The notes under the pieces: generated by a model
The model's input: the letters and a program-made list of their open reading frames with translations, nothing else
Told to the model about the DNA's origin: nothing
The model's database searches: none
Shown: piece by piece, positions 1 through 10,375 of the stretch
How positions within the stretch are numbered: position 1 is the first letter of the stretch
Layout of the letters: each line of letters opens with the position of its first letter
Translations under genes and position numbers: made by a program
From: Mycobacterium sp. OAS707
Lineage (GTDB): Bacteria; Actinomycetota; Actinomycetes; Mycobacteriales; Mycobacteriaceae
Direction of reading: 5' to 3'
Length of the DNA: 64,000 nucleotides
Assembly: GCF_014873705.1 (NCBI RefSeq)
Contig: NZ_JADBDS010000001.1
Span: forward strand, 558,001-622,000

Positions 1-738
1 TCGCCCAACGTCGTCAACGAGATCATCGCGCCGACGGTCCGAGACATCGTCAGAGGTGCCCGCGGCGAGGTGGTGTCGGTGGGCTTCGTGATCTCGCTGT
101 GGGCCGGTTCCTCGGCGATCTCGGCCTTCGTCGACTCGATCACCGAGGCGCACGACCAGACTCCGCTGCGCCACCCGGTGCGTCAGCGTTTCTACGCGCT
201 GGGCCTGTATGTGGTGATGCTCGTCGGGGCGATCGTGACGGCGCCGCTGCTCGCGCTTGGACCGCGCAAGATCGCCGAGTACCTCCCGGACAGCTGGGAC
301 AACGTGCTGGCCTACGGCTATTACCCGGTGCTGATCGTGAGCCTGACCGTGGCGATGAACGTCCTCTACCGAGTGTCGCTGCCCAAACCACTTCCGTCGC
401 ACCGGCTTTTGATCGGCTCGGTGCTCGCGACCGCCGTGTTCCTGATCGCCACGTTCGGACTTCGTCTCTATCTGACGTGGATCACCAGCACCGGCTACAC
501 CTACGGCGCGCTCGCGACGCCCATCGCGTTCTTGTTGTTCGCGTTCTTCCTCGGGTTCGCGATCATGATCGGCGCCGAGTTGAACGCCGCGATCCAAGAG
601 GAATGGCCTGCCCCGGTCACCCACGCCAAGCGGTTCCGCTGGTGGCTCGAGGAGAAGGCCGAGTCATTCAACGGATCCGGCCCGATGCCCACCCAGCCGG
701 CGACGGCGACGACGGCCGACCCGGAAGCTACTTCTTGA
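1..738 (+). CDS. YihY/BrkB-family membrane protein, 5' partial
   Basis: The reading frame is open from the first base, so the start lies upstream of the window and 245 C-terminal residues are present. Several long hydrophobic helices are visible, with the small-residue-rich pattern (WAGSSAISAFVDSI near the left edge) typical of the YihY/BrkB family of inner-membrane proteins. These were once annotated as ribonuclease BN, but their function is not established. The end is a charged cytoplasmic-looking tail rich in Pro, Ala and Thr. It corresponds to Rv2707 by position, next to the Rv2708c and Rv2709 equivalents. Its stop codon overlaps the end of the convergent DUF3039 gene. Family assignment is fairly safe; the role is unknown. 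Confidence 0.8.
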   Translation, partial: SPNVVNEIIAPTVRDIVRGARGEVVSVGFVISLWAGSSAISAFVDSITEAHDQTPLRHPVRQRFYALGLYVVMLVGAIVTAPLLALGPRKIAEYLPDSWDNVLAYGYYPVLIVSLTVAMNVLYRVSLPKPLPSHRLLIGSVLATAVFLIATFGLRLYLTWITSTGYTYGALATPIAFLLFAFFLGFAIMIGAELNAAIQEEWPAPVTHAKRFRWWLEEKAESFNGSGPMPTQPATATTADPEATS

Positions 739-964
739 GCTTCTCGTAGATCCGCTTGCACTCCGGGCACACGGGCGAGCCCGGCTTGGCGGCACGGGTC
801 ACCGGAAACACCTCGCCACAGAGCGCGACGACGTGCGTACCCATGACGGCGCTTTCGGCGATCTTGTCTTTCTTCACATAGTGGAAGTACTTCGGGGTAT
901 CGCTGTCAGTCCCGTCGTCGACGCGTTCGTCGGTGTCGGTGCGCTCGATCGTCTGGGTTCGCAT
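728..964 (-). CDS. DUF3039 protein, small putative zinc-binding protein
   Basis: A 78-residue protein convergent with the BrkB-like gene. The N-terminal third is acidic and polar. The C-terminal part carries His44, Cys49 and a CPEC pair (Cys66 and Cys69), which together look like a small zinc site; this is inference from the residues. The start at 964 was chosen because MRTQ begins the conserved part; an upstream ATG at 1009 would add 15 unconserved residues. It matches the DUF3039 family and Rv2708c by position. It has no known function. Confidence 0.75.
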   Translation of the reverse strand: MRTQTIERTDTDERVDDGTDSDTPKYFHYVKKDKIAESAVMGTHVVALCGEVFPVTRAAKPGSPVCPECKRIYEKLKK

Positions 965-1029
965 GTTCCCATTTTGCCTGTAAGAAATCCGACTCGTACA
1001 GCGGATCACGAGTGTGGAACAGTGGAGCT

Positions 1030-1431
1030 ATGAAACAAGGCCCAGAGCTGAGTTTCGACGACGACGGTCGGCCCGTTCTGATCACCGCCGCCGCGCCTTC
1101 CTACGAAGTCCAGCACCGCGCGCGGGTACGCAAGTACCTGACGCTGATGTTCTGGCGCGTTCCCGCACTGATCTTCGCCGCCGTCGCGTACGGCATCTGG
1201 CAGAACGGTCTCATCTCACTGGCGATCCTTCTGGTCTCGGTCCCGCTGCCCTGGATGGCGGTGCTGATCGCCAACGATCGCCCACCGCGGCGGGCCGAGG
1301 AACCGCGGCGCTACGACACAGCGCGCCGGATACCGCTGTTTCCGACGGCCGAGCGGCCCGCCCTCGAGCGCGGCACCCGGCCCGCGCCGCAAGCGGACGA
1401 GGGCGATTCGCCGCGCGATGTTCCCAGCTGA
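1030..1431 (+). CDS. DUF3099 membrane protein
   Basis: A 133-residue protein with two closely spaced membrane segments (about residues 43-60 and 64-82) between a charged N-terminus and a basic, proline-rich C-terminal tail. This is the usual shape of the DUF3099 family and it fits the Rv2709 position just upstream of sigB. The start at 1030 (MKQG) is preferred over the in-frame ATG at 1012, which would run back over the start region of the divergent DUF3039 gene. The function is unknown. It is divergent from the DUF3039 gene, with about 65 bases between the two starts. Confidence 0.7.
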   Translation: MKQGPELSFDDDGRPVLITAAAPSYEVQHRARVRKYLTLMFWRVPALIFAAVAYGIWQNGLISLAILLVSVPLPWMAVLIANDRPPRRAEEPRRYDTARRIPLFPTAERPALERGTRPAPQADEGDSPRDVPS

Positions 1432-1514
1432 GAAAGTTCTGGCTCTATTCTCAGGAGAATTTCAGGTCGGGCCCGAATAACCGCTGATCAGAAGGTGTGA
1501 ACCGGGCGACGGGT

Positions 1515-1541
1515 GGGAACTCTTAGCGGCACGTGGGCGTT
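1515..1541 (+). promoter_or_regulatory. SigE/SigH-type promoter of sigB
   Basis: GGGAAC at 1515-1520 is followed 17 bases later by CGTT at 1538-1541, which is the GGAAC/CGTT pair used by mycobacterial ECF sigma factors SigE and SigH. In M. tuberculosis sigB is transcribed from this type of promoter. The -10 element lies about 38 bases upstream of the sigB ATG. The motif is seen directly; its use in this strain is inferred. Confidence 0.7.
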
Positions 1542-1578
1542 GTAGCTCATGACAGTTCGACCCGATCAGGAGGCCGTC

Positions 1579-2538
<960 letters not shown>

Positions 2539-2550
2539 CTACTGACCAAA

Positions 2551-2582
2551 CGACCCCGCCGGACCCCCCGCCGGCGGGGTCG
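2551..2582 (+). terminator. Intrinsic-type terminator after sigB
   Basis: A perfect 12-base inverted repeat (CGACCCCGCCGG at 2551-2562 and its complement at 2571-2582) with an 8-base C-rich loop lies 13 bases after the sigB stop. There is only a short T-containing tail, as is common in mycobacteria, which often lack a clean U-tract. It should separate sigB from ideR. Confidence 0.85.
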
Positions 2583-2647
2583 TTGCCGTGTGCGACTCAG
2601 TTTTCCCAGCTTGACCGGTAGACTCTGGCGTGACGGAGGGTTGCCTA

Positions 2648-3337
2648 ATGAACGATCTTGTCGATACCACCGAGATGTACTTGCGTACCATCTACGACCT
2701 CGAAGAAGAGGGCGTAGTACCCCTGCGTGCGCGCATCGCGGAGCGCCTCGAGCAGAGTGGCCCGACCGTCAGCCAGACCGTGTCGCGGATGGAGCGAGAC
2801 GGGCTGCTGCATGTCGCCGGTGACCGTCATCTAGAGCTCACCGACAAGGGCCGCTCGCTGGCCATCTCCGTCATGCGCAAGCACCGGCTCGCCGAGCGGC
2901 TGTTGGTCGACGTGATCGGACTGCCGTGGGAGGAAGTGCACGCCGAGGCCTGCCGCTGGGAGCACGTGATGAGCGAAGACGTCGAGCGCAGGCTCGTTCA
3001 GGTGCTCAACAACCCCACCACCTCTCCGTTCGGCAACCCCATTCCCGGTCTTTCCGAACTCGGTGTCGACGACTTGGGCAACGATGCCGTGAACCTGGTG
3101 CGGCTCACCGAACTGCCCTCCGGGATGCCGGTGGCCGTAGTAGTGCGACAGCTCACCGAACACGTCCAGGGCGACACCGAACTGATCTCGAGGCTCAAGG
3201 ACGCCGGCGTCGTGCCGAATGCCAGGGTGACCGTTGAGGTCAACGACCACGGCGGGGTCATGATCGTGATCCCCGGCCACGAGCAGGTCGAGCTTCCCCA
3301 CCACATGGCACACGCCGTGAAGGTCGAAAAGGTCTGA
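2648..3337 (+). CDS. ideR: Iron-dependent regulator IdeR (DtxR family)
   Basis: A metal-activated DNA-binding repressor/activator controlling siderophore and iron-storage genes. Its 229 residues compare with 230 in M. tuberculosis. The N-terminal winged helix (residues 1-73) is followed by the dimerisation and metal domain (74-140) and an SH3-like domain (about 150-229). The known metal ligands are all present: Met10, Cys102, Glu105 and His106 for one site, and His79, Glu83 and His98 for the other, with further ligands expected in the SH3-like domain. The start at 2648 gives the conserved MNDLVDTTEMYL N-terminus; an ATG at 2630 would add six residues. It is isolated from sigB by a terminator. 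I saw no iron box in its own promoter. Confidence 0.97.
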   Translation: MNDLVDTTEMYLRTIYDLEEEGVVPLRARIAERLEQSGPTVSQTVSRMERDGLLHVAGDRHLELTDKGRSLAISVMRKHRLAERLLVDVIGLPWEEVHAEACRWEHVMSEDVERRLVQVLNNPTTSPFGNPIPGLSELGVDDLGNDAVNLVRLTELPSGMPVAVVVRQLTEHVQGDTELISRLKDAGVVPNARVTVEVNDHGGVMIVIPGHEQVELPHHMAHAVKVEKV

Positions 3338-3346
3338 CCCACAACG

Positions 3347-4396
3347 TCATCCGGCGCGCCGTCCGAACGTGCGCACCTGAGGTAACTGCACACCGAGCCG
3401 ATCGGCCAGCCGGTAACCCGTGAGCGCCAGATCGCGAATCTTCTCGGGTCGAAGGCCCGACTGCAGCGCCGTGTCGAGCATGCCGGCCATGCGATGTGTC
3501 GGGTCGACGCGCAGCGCGGCTTCCAGCGACACGCCCGCCAGCGGGCCGTCGCCGCGCGCGTAGGCCGAGAACGCCAGCAGCACCAGAGCCTCGACCCGCC
3601 ACGGCTCCGGCAGAGTGCGCGACAACAGCGCCCACAGCCCCTCGGCTTGTCCGGCGTTCACACCGATCGCCAGCCCGTAGAGCGTGTCGCGAACCCGAAG
3701 ATCGGTCAGCGCCAACGCCAGCCGGGATACTTCGTCGTCATCGAGGTCGACGCCGGTGGCGACACGTGAGGCAGCCGCGATGGCCGCCTCGACGTCGGCC
3801 CGTGCCGCCTCGTCTGGGCGTCCGGCAACATCCGCTGCGTCGTTTCCGATGACCTGCGCGAGCGCCGCGGCTCGGCCGGGATCGACCACCTCGATGACTT
3901 CCTGCAGCTCAGCACGCCGGGCATACAGCCTGCGGCCGTCGAGGACCGCGGCCATAGCGAGCGGCGAGGCCGACGGGTCGTCGACGGTGCCCGCGTTGCC
4001 GCACCCGTCCGCGCAGTGCCACCGCCCGCCTGCGGCGACGCGGTCGACCACGTGCGCGGCGAGTAGCTCGATGCCGCGGTTGGCCAGCGCTGCCGTCAGA
4101 TCCTCGGCCAGCTCGCGGTACTCGTCGCTGCACATCCGGCAGCCGAAGCCGTCCTCATCGATCACCACCGCGATCGCCGAATCAGGTTTGGCTGCGGCCG
4201 CGACGTCGGCGATGTGCGCGAGAGAGTGCGGCAATTCCTCTGAAAGGTCAACGCGCATAACGCATCCCATCTCGCCGCCGGCGACGGTCACGAGCACGAG
4301 GGATTTCTCAGGCACGAAGCCGAGTACGGCGGGTAAGGCCGCGATCAGCACGCCGGGCCGGTTGAGGTGAAAGTCGGATGATTGCGATGTCGTCAT
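3347..4396 (-). CDS. DUF4192 domain protein
   Basis: A 349-residue soluble protein matching the DUF4192 family (Rv2712c position), convergent with ideR. The conserved family opening is seen near the N-terminus as RPGVLIAALPAVLGFVPEKS. The middle carries a Cys-containing stretch (CRMCSDEYRELAEDL and CADGCG), and the C-terminal half is Ala-rich and helical, with a tetratricopeptide-like look. The start at 4396 was chosen because it begins the conserved part; the frame stays open to 4510. The family is found across actinobacteria and has no established function. Confidence 0.8.
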   Translation of the reverse strand: MTTSQSSDFHLNRPGVLIAALPAVLGFVPEKSLVLVTVAGGEMGCVMRVDLSEELPHSLAHIADVAAAAKPDSAIAVVIDEDGFGCRMCSDEYRELAEDLTAALANRGIELLAAHVVDRVAAGGRWHCADGCGNAGTVDDPSASPLAMAAVLDGRRLYARRAELQEVIEVVDPGRAAALAQVIGNDAADVAGRPDEAARADVEAAIAAASRVATGVDLDDDEVSRLALALTDLRVRDTLYGLAIGVNAGQAEGLWALLSRTLPEPWRVEALVLLAFSAYARGDGPLAGVSLEAALRVDPTHRMAGMLDTALQSGLRPEKIRDLALTGYRLADRLGVQLPQVRTFGRRAG

Positions 4397-4584
4397 GCCC
4401 ACAAGGTCGCAACGCGCACCGCCGGATTTCGTGATGCGGCGCCTCATCCGCGGGCACCTGTGGATGAGTTCGCGGCTGGGGACAACCGAAGGCGCCGATG
4501 CTAGAGGCAAATATTCACGCGCCGTTGACGCCCGTCGGCGTGCGAATCGACCTCAAGCGGCGTAGACCTTTTGCCATGGGTTCA

Positions 4585-5991
4585 ATGGTTGAGTACGACC
4601 TCGTCGTCATCGGTTCGGGTCCGGGCGGCCAGAAAGCCGCGATCGCAGCGGCAAAGCTCGGCAAGTCGGTGGCGGTCGTTGAGCGCGGTCGGATGCTCGG
4701 CGGTGTTTGCGTGAACACCGGAACCATCCCGTCCAAGACGCTGCGCGAGGCCGTCGTCTACCTGACCGGCATGAGCCAGCGCGAACTGTACGGGGCCAGC
4801 TACCGCGTCAAGGAGAAGATCACCCCCGGCGACCTGTTGGCGCGGACCAGCCACGTCATCGGCAAGGAGCAGGACGTCGTCCGCTCGCAGTTGATGCGCA
4901 ACCGCATCGACCTCGTGCAGGGCCATGGCCGGTTCCTCGATGCACACACCGTGCTCGTCGAGGAGCCGACGCGGGGCGAGCGGACCACCGTGGTCGGCGA
5001 GTACGTCGTGATTGCGACCGGCACCAAGCCTGCCCGCCCCACGGGTGTCGAGTTCGACGAGGAGCGGGTGCTCGACTCCGACGGGATACTCGACCTCAAG
5101 TCGCTGCCGTCCACCATGGTCGTGGTCGGCGCCGGCGTGATCGGGATCGAGTACGCGTCGATGTTCGCCGCGCTGGGCACCAAGGTCACCGTGGTGGAGA
5201 AGCGGGACAACATGCTCGACTTCTGCGATCCCGAGATCGTCGAGGCGCTCAAATTCCACCTGCGCGACCTGGCCGTGACGTTCCGGTTCGGCGAGGAGGT
5301 CACCGCCGTCGACGTGGGTTCGGCCGGCACCGTCACCACCCTGGCGAGCGGCAAGCAGATCCCCGCGGAAACAGTCATGTACTCGGCGGGCCGCCAAGGC
5401 CAGACCGAGCACCTGGATCTGGCCAGCGCCGGCCTCGAAACCGACAGTCGCGGAAGGATTGTCGTCGACAGTAACTTCCAGACGAAGGTCGACCACATCT
5501 ACGCCGTCGGCGATGTGATCGGCTTCCCCGCGCTGGCCGCCACCTCCATGGACCAGGGCCGGCTGGCCGCCTATCACGCGTTCGGTGAACCCGCGAAGGG
5601 CATGACGGATCTGCAGCCGATCGGCATCTACTCGATTCCTGAGGTGTCCTACGTCGGTGCCACCGAAGTCGAACTGACGAAGAACTCGATCCCCTACGAG
5701 GTCGGGGTGTCGCGATACCGCGAGCTGGCGCGGGGACAGATCGCCGGTGATTCCTACGGCATGCTCAAACTCCTGGTGTCGACCGACGACCTGAAGTTGT
5801 TGGGCGTGCACATCTTTGGCACCAGCGCGACCGAGATGGTGCACATCGGTCAGGCCGTGATGGGCTGCGGTGGCACGGTCGAATACCTTGTCGACGCGGT
5901 CTTCAACTATCCGACGTTCTCGGAGGCCTACAAGGTCGCTGCTCTCGACGTGATGAACAAGCTGCGCGCACTCAACCAGTTCCGCACCTAG
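4585..5991 (+). CDS. sthA: Soluble NAD(P) transhydrogenase
   Basis: A flavoprotein that moves hydride between NADPH and NAD+, acting in the cytosol to balance the two pools. It is 468 residues long, equal to M. tuberculosis SthA (Rv2713). The N-terminal FAD fold shows GSGPGG, a second GAGVIG motif marks the NAD(P) site, and the C-terminal dimerisation domain contains [10 protein letters not shown]. In the [10 protein letters not shown] motif Cys42 is kept but Thr47 replaces the second redox Cys of lipoamide dehydrogenase and glutathione reductase, which is the signature of this non-disulfide subfamily. An ATG three codons upstream (4576) is an equally possible start. It is convergent with the protease gene, with a 4-base gap. 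Confidence 0.95.
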   Translation: MVEYDLVVIGSGPGGQKAAIAAAKLGKSVAVVERGRMLGGVCVNTGTIPSKTLREAVVYLTGMSQRELYGASYRVKEKITPGDLLARTSHVIGKEQDVVRSQLMRNRIDLVQGHGRFLDAHTVLVEEPTRGERTTVVGEYVVIATGTKPARPTGVEFDEERVLDSDGILDLKSLPSTMVVVGAGVIGIEYASMFAALGTKVTVVEKRDNMLDFCDPEIVEALKFHLRDLAVTFRFGEEVTAVDVGSAGTVTTLASGKQIPAETVMYSAGRQGQTEHLDLASAGLETDSRGRIVVDSNFQTKVDHIYAVGDVIGFPALAATSMDQGRLAAYHAFGEPAKGMTDLQPIGIYSIPEVSYVGATEVELTKNSIPYEVGVSRYRELARGQIAGDSYGMLKLLVSTDDLKLLGVHIFGTSATEMVHIGQAVMGCGGTVEYLVDAVFNYPTFSEAYKVAALDVMNKLRALNQFRT

Positions 5992-5995
5992 CCGT

Positions 5996-6814
5996 CTAGT
6001 CGCACTCGTCGTCGAACACCGTCGGCGCGGCGTCACCCGGTCCGCCCGCCTCGGCACGCGACAGCAACCGCTTGACCGCATCATCGAAAGGCGGTGAGTA
6101 CGAGATGCTTTCGTCTGCGCATCCCCCACCGTTCAGCCCACCGATCACGCCCGCGACTGTCGAACCGTCGATCCACGGTGCGCCGGAAAGTCCGTTGACC
6201 AACTCCGCGCAGTCGAACGAGGGAAATCCGTTGGTGGTGGGCGCCGTTGGGGTGCGACAGCCGATCGGGCCGCCCCCGACGCCCATCGCGTAGCCGGCGA
6301 CGGTGATAACCGTTCCGGGTTTGGGCGCCTGCCCGAGTTTCAGGCCTCCGCCTGCTGACTCTTGCACGGATCCGCCCGCGACCCGGCTCACCCGCGCGAT
6401 CGCGAAATCGGCCATCGGGTCCTGGTTCTGCACCCACCGGGGGTCGAGATAGACGGCGTCGATGTGCCAGAAGTCCTCAGGTGCGGCGGCGTCGTGCAAG
6501 CCGGCAACGAATGTCGCGTCGACGCCCTCTGCCACGCAGTGTGCCGCGGTGAGGATGAGATTACCGGTGGCAGAGTCCAGCACCCCGCCCGTGCAGGTGT
6601 GCAGATCGCCTCCCCCAAGGAACACCGCGCCAACCCGCGGATCGGGCGGCATCGGCTTCGCGGTCGGCGACGCGTTGGCAGACTGCGGCGCTTTCGCGGC
6701 GGCGGTCGCTGCCGGCTTGACCGGCTCGTGCTTCGCACACGCCTGCGCGGACAGTGGCAACGCGGCCAGCAGGCCGGCCACCAGGGCGGCCCGCCCGGTC
6801 GCAGAGAAGCGCAT
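5996..6814 (-). CDS. Exported trypsin-like serine protease
   Basis: A 272-residue protein with an N-terminal signal segment (residues 1-27, ending near AQACA; the Cys could also be a lipidation site, although the lipobox is weak). A low-complexity Ala/Pro linker follows. The chymotrypsin-fold triad is clear: His92 in TAAHC, Asp136 in MADFAIAR and Ser210 in NGLSGAPW. It is therefore probably an active extracytoplasmic protease. The start at 6814 puts the hydrophobic segment directly behind the first Met; the frame is open upstream to 6973, but that stretch does not look like protein. The substrate is unknown. No such gene lies here in M. tuberculosis, so this is a local addition between sthA and the PAC2 gene. 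Confidence 0.85.
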   Translation of the reverse strand: MRFSATGRAALVAGLLAALPLSAQACAKHEPVKPAATAAAKAPQSANASPTAKPMPPDPRVGAVFLGGGDLHTCTGGVLDSATGNLILTAAHCVAEGVDATFVAGLHDAAAPEDFWHIDAVYLDPRWVQNQDPMADFAIARVSRVAGGSVQESAGGGLKLGQAPKPGTVITVAGYAMGVGGGPIGCRTPTAPTTNGFPSFDCAELVNGLSGAPWIDGSTVAGVIGGLNGGGCADESISYSPPFDDAVKRLLSRAEAGGPGDAAPTVFDDECD

Positions 6815-7002
6815 GAGCACCGATCTTGCCCCACCGCGGGGTTTCGCGGTTGCGGCAAATATTCTTCGAGGCTCGGCGAGACCCGCGGCACAGGGCTGGA
6901 ATGAGATGTCCGCGGTGTCTTGTTCGAACAAATGGGTAGGCAGCAATCGCATCCACCGCGAAATGCGCCACACTTAGACAGACAGGTGCCAGGAGGCGAC
7001 GA

Positions 7003-7971
7003 ATGACTGAGAACGCCGATCGACCAGAGCAGCACTACCAGCCCGAGCACACCGGGATGTATGAGCTGGAGTTTCCCGCGCCGCAGCTGTCCTCGGCCGA
7101 CGGCAGCGGCCCGGTGCTGATCCACGCCCTCGAGGGGTTTTCAGACGCCGGACACGCGATCCGGCTGGCTGCCCAGCACCTGAAGAACAGCCTGGACACC
7201 GAGCTGGTCGCGTCGTTCGCGATCGACGAACTGCTGGACTACCGGTCGCGGCGGCCGTTGATGACCTTCAAGACCGACCACTTCACCGCCTACGAGGAGC
7301 CCGAGCTCAACCTGTACGCGCTGCACGACAGCGTGGGCACGCCGTTTCTGCTGCTCGCGGGCATGGAGCCCGACCTGCGCTGGGAGCGGTTCATCACGGC
7401 CGTGCGGTTGCTGGCCGAGCGCCTCGGTGTGCGTCGGGTGATCGGCCTCGGCACCATCCCGATGGCGGTGCCGCATACCCGGCCCATCACGATGACCGCA
7501 CACTCCAACGACAAGGAACTGATCAACGAGCACACGCCGTGGGTGGGCGAGGTGCAGGTGCCCGGCAGCGTTTCCAACCTGCTGGAGTTCCGGATGGCCC
7601 AGCACGGTCACGAAGTGGTCGGCTTTACCGTGCACGTGCCGCACTACCTGGCGCAGACCGATTACCCGTCGGCAGCCGAGGCGCTGCTTTCCGAGGTCGC
7701 CAGGAGCGGTTCGCTGCAATTCCCGCTGGCCGAGCTGACGCAGGCCGCCGCCGAAGTGCACGACAAGATAAACGAGCAGGTCGAGGCCAGCAGCGAAGTT
7801 GCTCAAGTGGTGGAGGCCCTGGAGCGCCAGTACGATGCGTTCGTCGCCGCTCAGGAGAATCGGTCACTGCTGGCGCGCGACGAAGATCTGCCCAGCGGAG
7901 ACGAACTCGGCGCCGAGTTCGAGCGGTTCCTCGCACAACAGGCCGACGAGAAACCCAAGGACGACAACTAG
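7003..7971 (+). CDS. PAC2 family protein
   Basis: A 322-residue cytosolic protein of the PAC2 (proteasome assembly chaperone-like) family, equivalent to Rv2714. The family core is visible as ALEGFSDAGHAIRLAAQHL near the N-terminus and GLGTIPMAVPHTRP in the middle, and the C-terminal quarter is acidic and helical. A perfect AGGAGG sits seven bases upstream of the ATG. Archaeal and eukaryotic relatives help assemble proteasomes; actinobacteria have proteasomes too, but a role here is only inferred. The hydrolase gene follows after about 34 bases, so the two are probably co-transcribed. Confidence 0.85.
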   Translation: MTENADRPEQHYQPEHTGMYELEFPAPQLSSADGSGPVLIHALEGFSDAGHAIRLAAQHLKNSLDTELVASFAIDELLDYRSRRPLMTFKTDHFTAYEEPELNLYALHDSVGTPFLLLAGMEPDLRWERFITAVRLLAERLGVRRVIGLGTIPMAVPHTRPITMTAHSNDKELINEHTPWVGEVQVPGSVSNLLEFRMAQHGHEVVGFTVHVPHYLAQTDYPSAAEALLSEVARSGSLQFPLAELTQAAAEVHDKINEQVEASSEVAQVVEALERQYDAFVAAQENRSLLARDEDLPSGDELGAEFERFLAQQADEKPKDDN

Positions 7972-8005
7972 CCGCCACGCCGGCCCGACGACGAAGTTGG
8001 CTAAC

Positions 8006-9028
8006 TTGACGGAGCGAAAGCCCAATCTGCGCCCCGTGCGGGAACTGACACCCTCGCTGCAGTTCCGCACCATCCACGGATACCGGCGCGCGTTCCGGGT
8101 GGCCGGCTCCGGCCCAGCGATCCTGTTGATTCACGGCATCGGCGACAACTCCACCACGTGGAGCACCGTGCAGTCCAAGCTGGCGCAACGGTTCACGGTC
8201 ATTGCGCCCGATCTGCTGGGCCACGGCAAGTCCGACAAACCCCGCGCCGACTACTCCGTGGCCGCCTACGCCAACGGGATGCGCGACCTGCTGTCGGTCC
8301 TCGACATCGACAACGTCACGGTGGTCGGGCATTCGCTCGGTGGCGGCGTCGCCATGCAATTCGCTTATCAGTTCCCGCAATTGGTGGACCGGCTGATTCT
8401 TGTCGGCGCAGGCGGGGTGACCAAGGACGTCAACGTCGCGCTGCGGATCGCCTCGTTGCCGATGGGCAGTGAGGCGCTCGCGCTGCTGCGGTTGCCGATG
8501 GTGCTGCCCGCGATGCAGGTGGTTGGCCGCGTTGCAGGCGCCGTGTTGGGGTCGACCGGTCTCGGACGCGATCTGCCCGACGTGCTGCGCATCCTTGCCG
8601 ACCTGCCCGAGCCGACCGCCTCGTCGGCGTTCGCCCGTACGCTGCGTGCAGTCGTGGACTGGCGTGGCCAGGTGGTCACCATGCTGGACCGATGTTATTT
8701 GACGCAATCGGTTCCGGTGCAATTGATTTGGGGCGACCGCGACTCGGTGATCCCGGTGGGCCATGCCCGGATGGCGCACGCGGCGATGCCGGGCTCGCAG
8801 TTGGAGATCTTCGAAGGTTCCGGGCATTTCCCGTTCCACGACGACCCCGACCGTTTCGTCGAGGTGGTCGAGAAGTTCATCGATTCGAACGATCCTGCGG
8901 TGTACGACCAGGAGTACCTGCGCAGCTTGTTGCGGTCGGGCGTCAGTGAGGGTGCGATCTCCGGATCGGTCGACACCAGGGTCGCAGTGCTCGACGCGAT
9001 GGGCGCCGACGAGCGCAGCGCCACCTGA
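8006..9028 (+). CDS. Alpha/beta-hydrolase
   Basis: A 340-residue alpha/beta-fold hydrolase equivalent to Rv2715. The oxyanion region is LLIHGIGDN, the nucleophile elbow is GHSLGGG, the acid is in [12 protein letters not shown] and the catalytic His is in [10 protein letters not shown]. The substrate is not known; relatives are annotated as esterases or C-C bond hydrolases. No ATG fits the conserved N-terminus ([12 protein letters not shown]), so a TTG start at 8006 is called; another TTG at 7997 is possible. The frame remains open upstream into the PAC2 gene, but that part is out-of-frame overlap. It lies between the PAC2 and PhzF genes on the same strand. Confidence 0.88.
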   Translation: MTERKPNLRPVRELTPSLQFRTIHGYRRAFRVAGSGPAILLIHGIGDNSTTWSTVQSKLAQRFTVIAPDLLGHGKSDKPRADYSVAAYANGMRDLLSVLDIDNVTVVGHSLGGGVAMQFAYQFPQLVDRLILVGAGGVTKDVNVALRIASLPMGSEALALLRLPMVLPAMQVVGRVAGAVLGSTGLGRDLPDVLRILADLPEPTASSAFARTLRAVVDWRGQVVTMLDRCYLTQSVPVQLIWGDRDSVIPVGHARMAHAAMPGSQLEIFEGSGHFPFHDDPDRFVEVVEKFIDSNDPAVYDQEYLRSLLRSGVSEGAISGSVDTRVAVLDAMGADERSAT

Positions 9029-9054
9029 TTCGGCGACCACGTAGCATCGGCCAC

Positions 9055-9741
9055 ATGGCCATCGACGTGACAGTGTTGCGCGTTTTCACCGACGAGGACG
9101 GCAACTTCGGCAACCCCCTCGGCGTCGTCGACGCCAGTCAAGCCGCCCCGGCGGAACGTCAGCGGATAGCCGCCCAATTGGGTTACAGCGAAACGATATT
9201 CATCGACGTGCCGAATCCCGGCACCCCCACCGCGCAGGCCCGCATCTATACGCCTGCCACCGAGTTGCCGTTCGCCGGTCATCCGACGGTTGGCGCATCG
9301 TGGTGGCTGCGCGACCGCGGCACCCCAGTGAAAACCCTGCAGGTGCCCGCGGGGCTGGTGCAGGTGACCTATGAGGACGACGTCACCGCCGTGAGTGCGC
9401 GCTCGGAGTGGGCGCCGGAGTTCGCCATCTACGACCTGGATTCGACCGACGAACTCTTCGACGCCGACCCGGACGATTACCCCGACGACATCCAGAACTA
9501 CTTGTGGGCATGGACCGACCGCGAGCGCGGTGTGATCCGATCGCGGATGTTCGCCGCGAATCTCGGCGTGCCCGAGGACGAGGCGACGGGTGCCGCGGCG
9601 GTGCGGATCACTGACTACCTCAGCCGCGACCTGACCATCGTGCAGGGCAAGGGCTCGGTGATCCTCACGAGGTGGAGCCCTGAGGGGTGGGTACGCGTCG
9701 CCGGTCGCGTCGTAAACGACGGAACCAAACAGATCGACTGA
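9055..9741 (+). CDS. PhzF-family isomerase/epimerase
   Basis: A 228-residue protein of the PhzF family, which share the diaminopimelate-epimerase fold. Family landmarks are the N-terminal [19 protein letters not shown], the QLGYSETIF segment and [15 protein letters not shown], and a distant GKGSVILT near the end. It is equivalent to Rv2716. PhzF proteins isomerise or rearrange small metabolites, and the substrate here is unknown. It starts 26 bases after the hydrolase stop, so it is probably the last gene of the PAC2 run. It is convergent with nrdR, with a 10-base gap. The Rv2717c gene found here in M. tuberculosis is not present. Confidence 0.85.
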   Translation: MAIDVTVLRVFTDEDGNFGNPLGVVDASQAAPAERQRIAAQLGYSETIFIDVPNPGTPTAQARIYTPATELPFAGHPTVGASWWLRDRGTPVKTLQVPAGLVQVTYEDDVTAVSARSEWAPEFAIYDLDSTDELFDADPDDYPDDIQNYLWAWTDRERGVIRSRMFAANLGVPEDEATGAAAVRITDYLSRDLTIVQGKGSVILTRWSPEGWVRVAGRVVNDGTKQID

Positions 9742-9751
9742 ATCGGGCGAA

Positions 9752-10216
9752 TCAGCTCTTCGCGGGGACCTCGCGGGCGGCGCGCAGCGCCTCGATCTCG
9801 CGCTCGAAATCCTCGGCTGACTCGAATGATCGATACACCGAGGCGAACCGCAGATAGGCGACCTCGTCGAGTTCCCGCAGCGGACCGAGGATAGCCAGCC
9901 CGACTTCGTGGCTGGGCACCTCCGGCGAACCCGTCGCCCGCACTGCGTCCTCCACTTGCTGGGCGAGCATGTTCAACGCGTCGTCGTCGACCTGTCGGCC
10001 CTGGCAGGCGCGCCGCACACCCCGGACTACCTTCTCGCGACTGAACGGTTCAGTGACCCCGCTGCGCTTGACCACCGCCAACACGGCCGTCTCCACAGTG
10101 GTGAAACGCTTGCCGCACTCCGGGCATGATCTGCGCCGCCGGATCGCCTGCCCCTCGTCGGTTTCGCGGGAATCCACGACCCGGGAATCGGGGTGACGGC
10201 AGAACGGACAATGCAT
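9752..10216 (-). CDS. nrdR: Transcriptional repressor NrdR
   Basis: A 154-residue repressor of ribonucleotide reductase genes. The N-terminal zinc ribbon is intact (CPFC at residues 3-6 and CPEC in the following strand), followed by an ATP-cone domain (about 49-139) that senses ATP/dATP. Length and sequence fit Rv2718c. The start MHCPFC at 10216 is the conserved family start; upstream in-frame codons to 10369 are not conserved. It lies directly behind chiZ on the same strand, about 160 bases downstream of it, and could share the DNA-damage-induced transcript. Confidence 0.96.
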   Translation of the reverse strand: MHCPFCRHPDSRVVDSRETDEGQAIRRRRSCPECGKRFTTVETAVLAVVKRSGVTEPFSREKVVRGVRRACQGRQVDDDALNMLAQQVEDAVRATGSPEVPSHEVGLAILGPLRELDEVAYLRFASVYRSFESAEDFEREIEALRAAREVPAKS

Positions 10217-10375
10217 CACCGCTCCTTCGCCACGACGACAAACAACTACCTCGAACCTCTTCGAGCGTACCTGCGTGCCACCACCCTGGCCCAGCGTCGG
10301 GCCTATTCGGGCGCCTGTCGTCGATGTGGCTACCGAAAGCGCTGTGCGGCAATATCTTTCACCGCTCACGTCGGA

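Noticed and set aside
4582..6129. 515-codon open frame on the minus strand opposite sthA
   Set aside because: It is the high-GC antisense shadow of sthA: composition rich in His, Arg and Gly, no family motif, and the plus-strand gene is certain.
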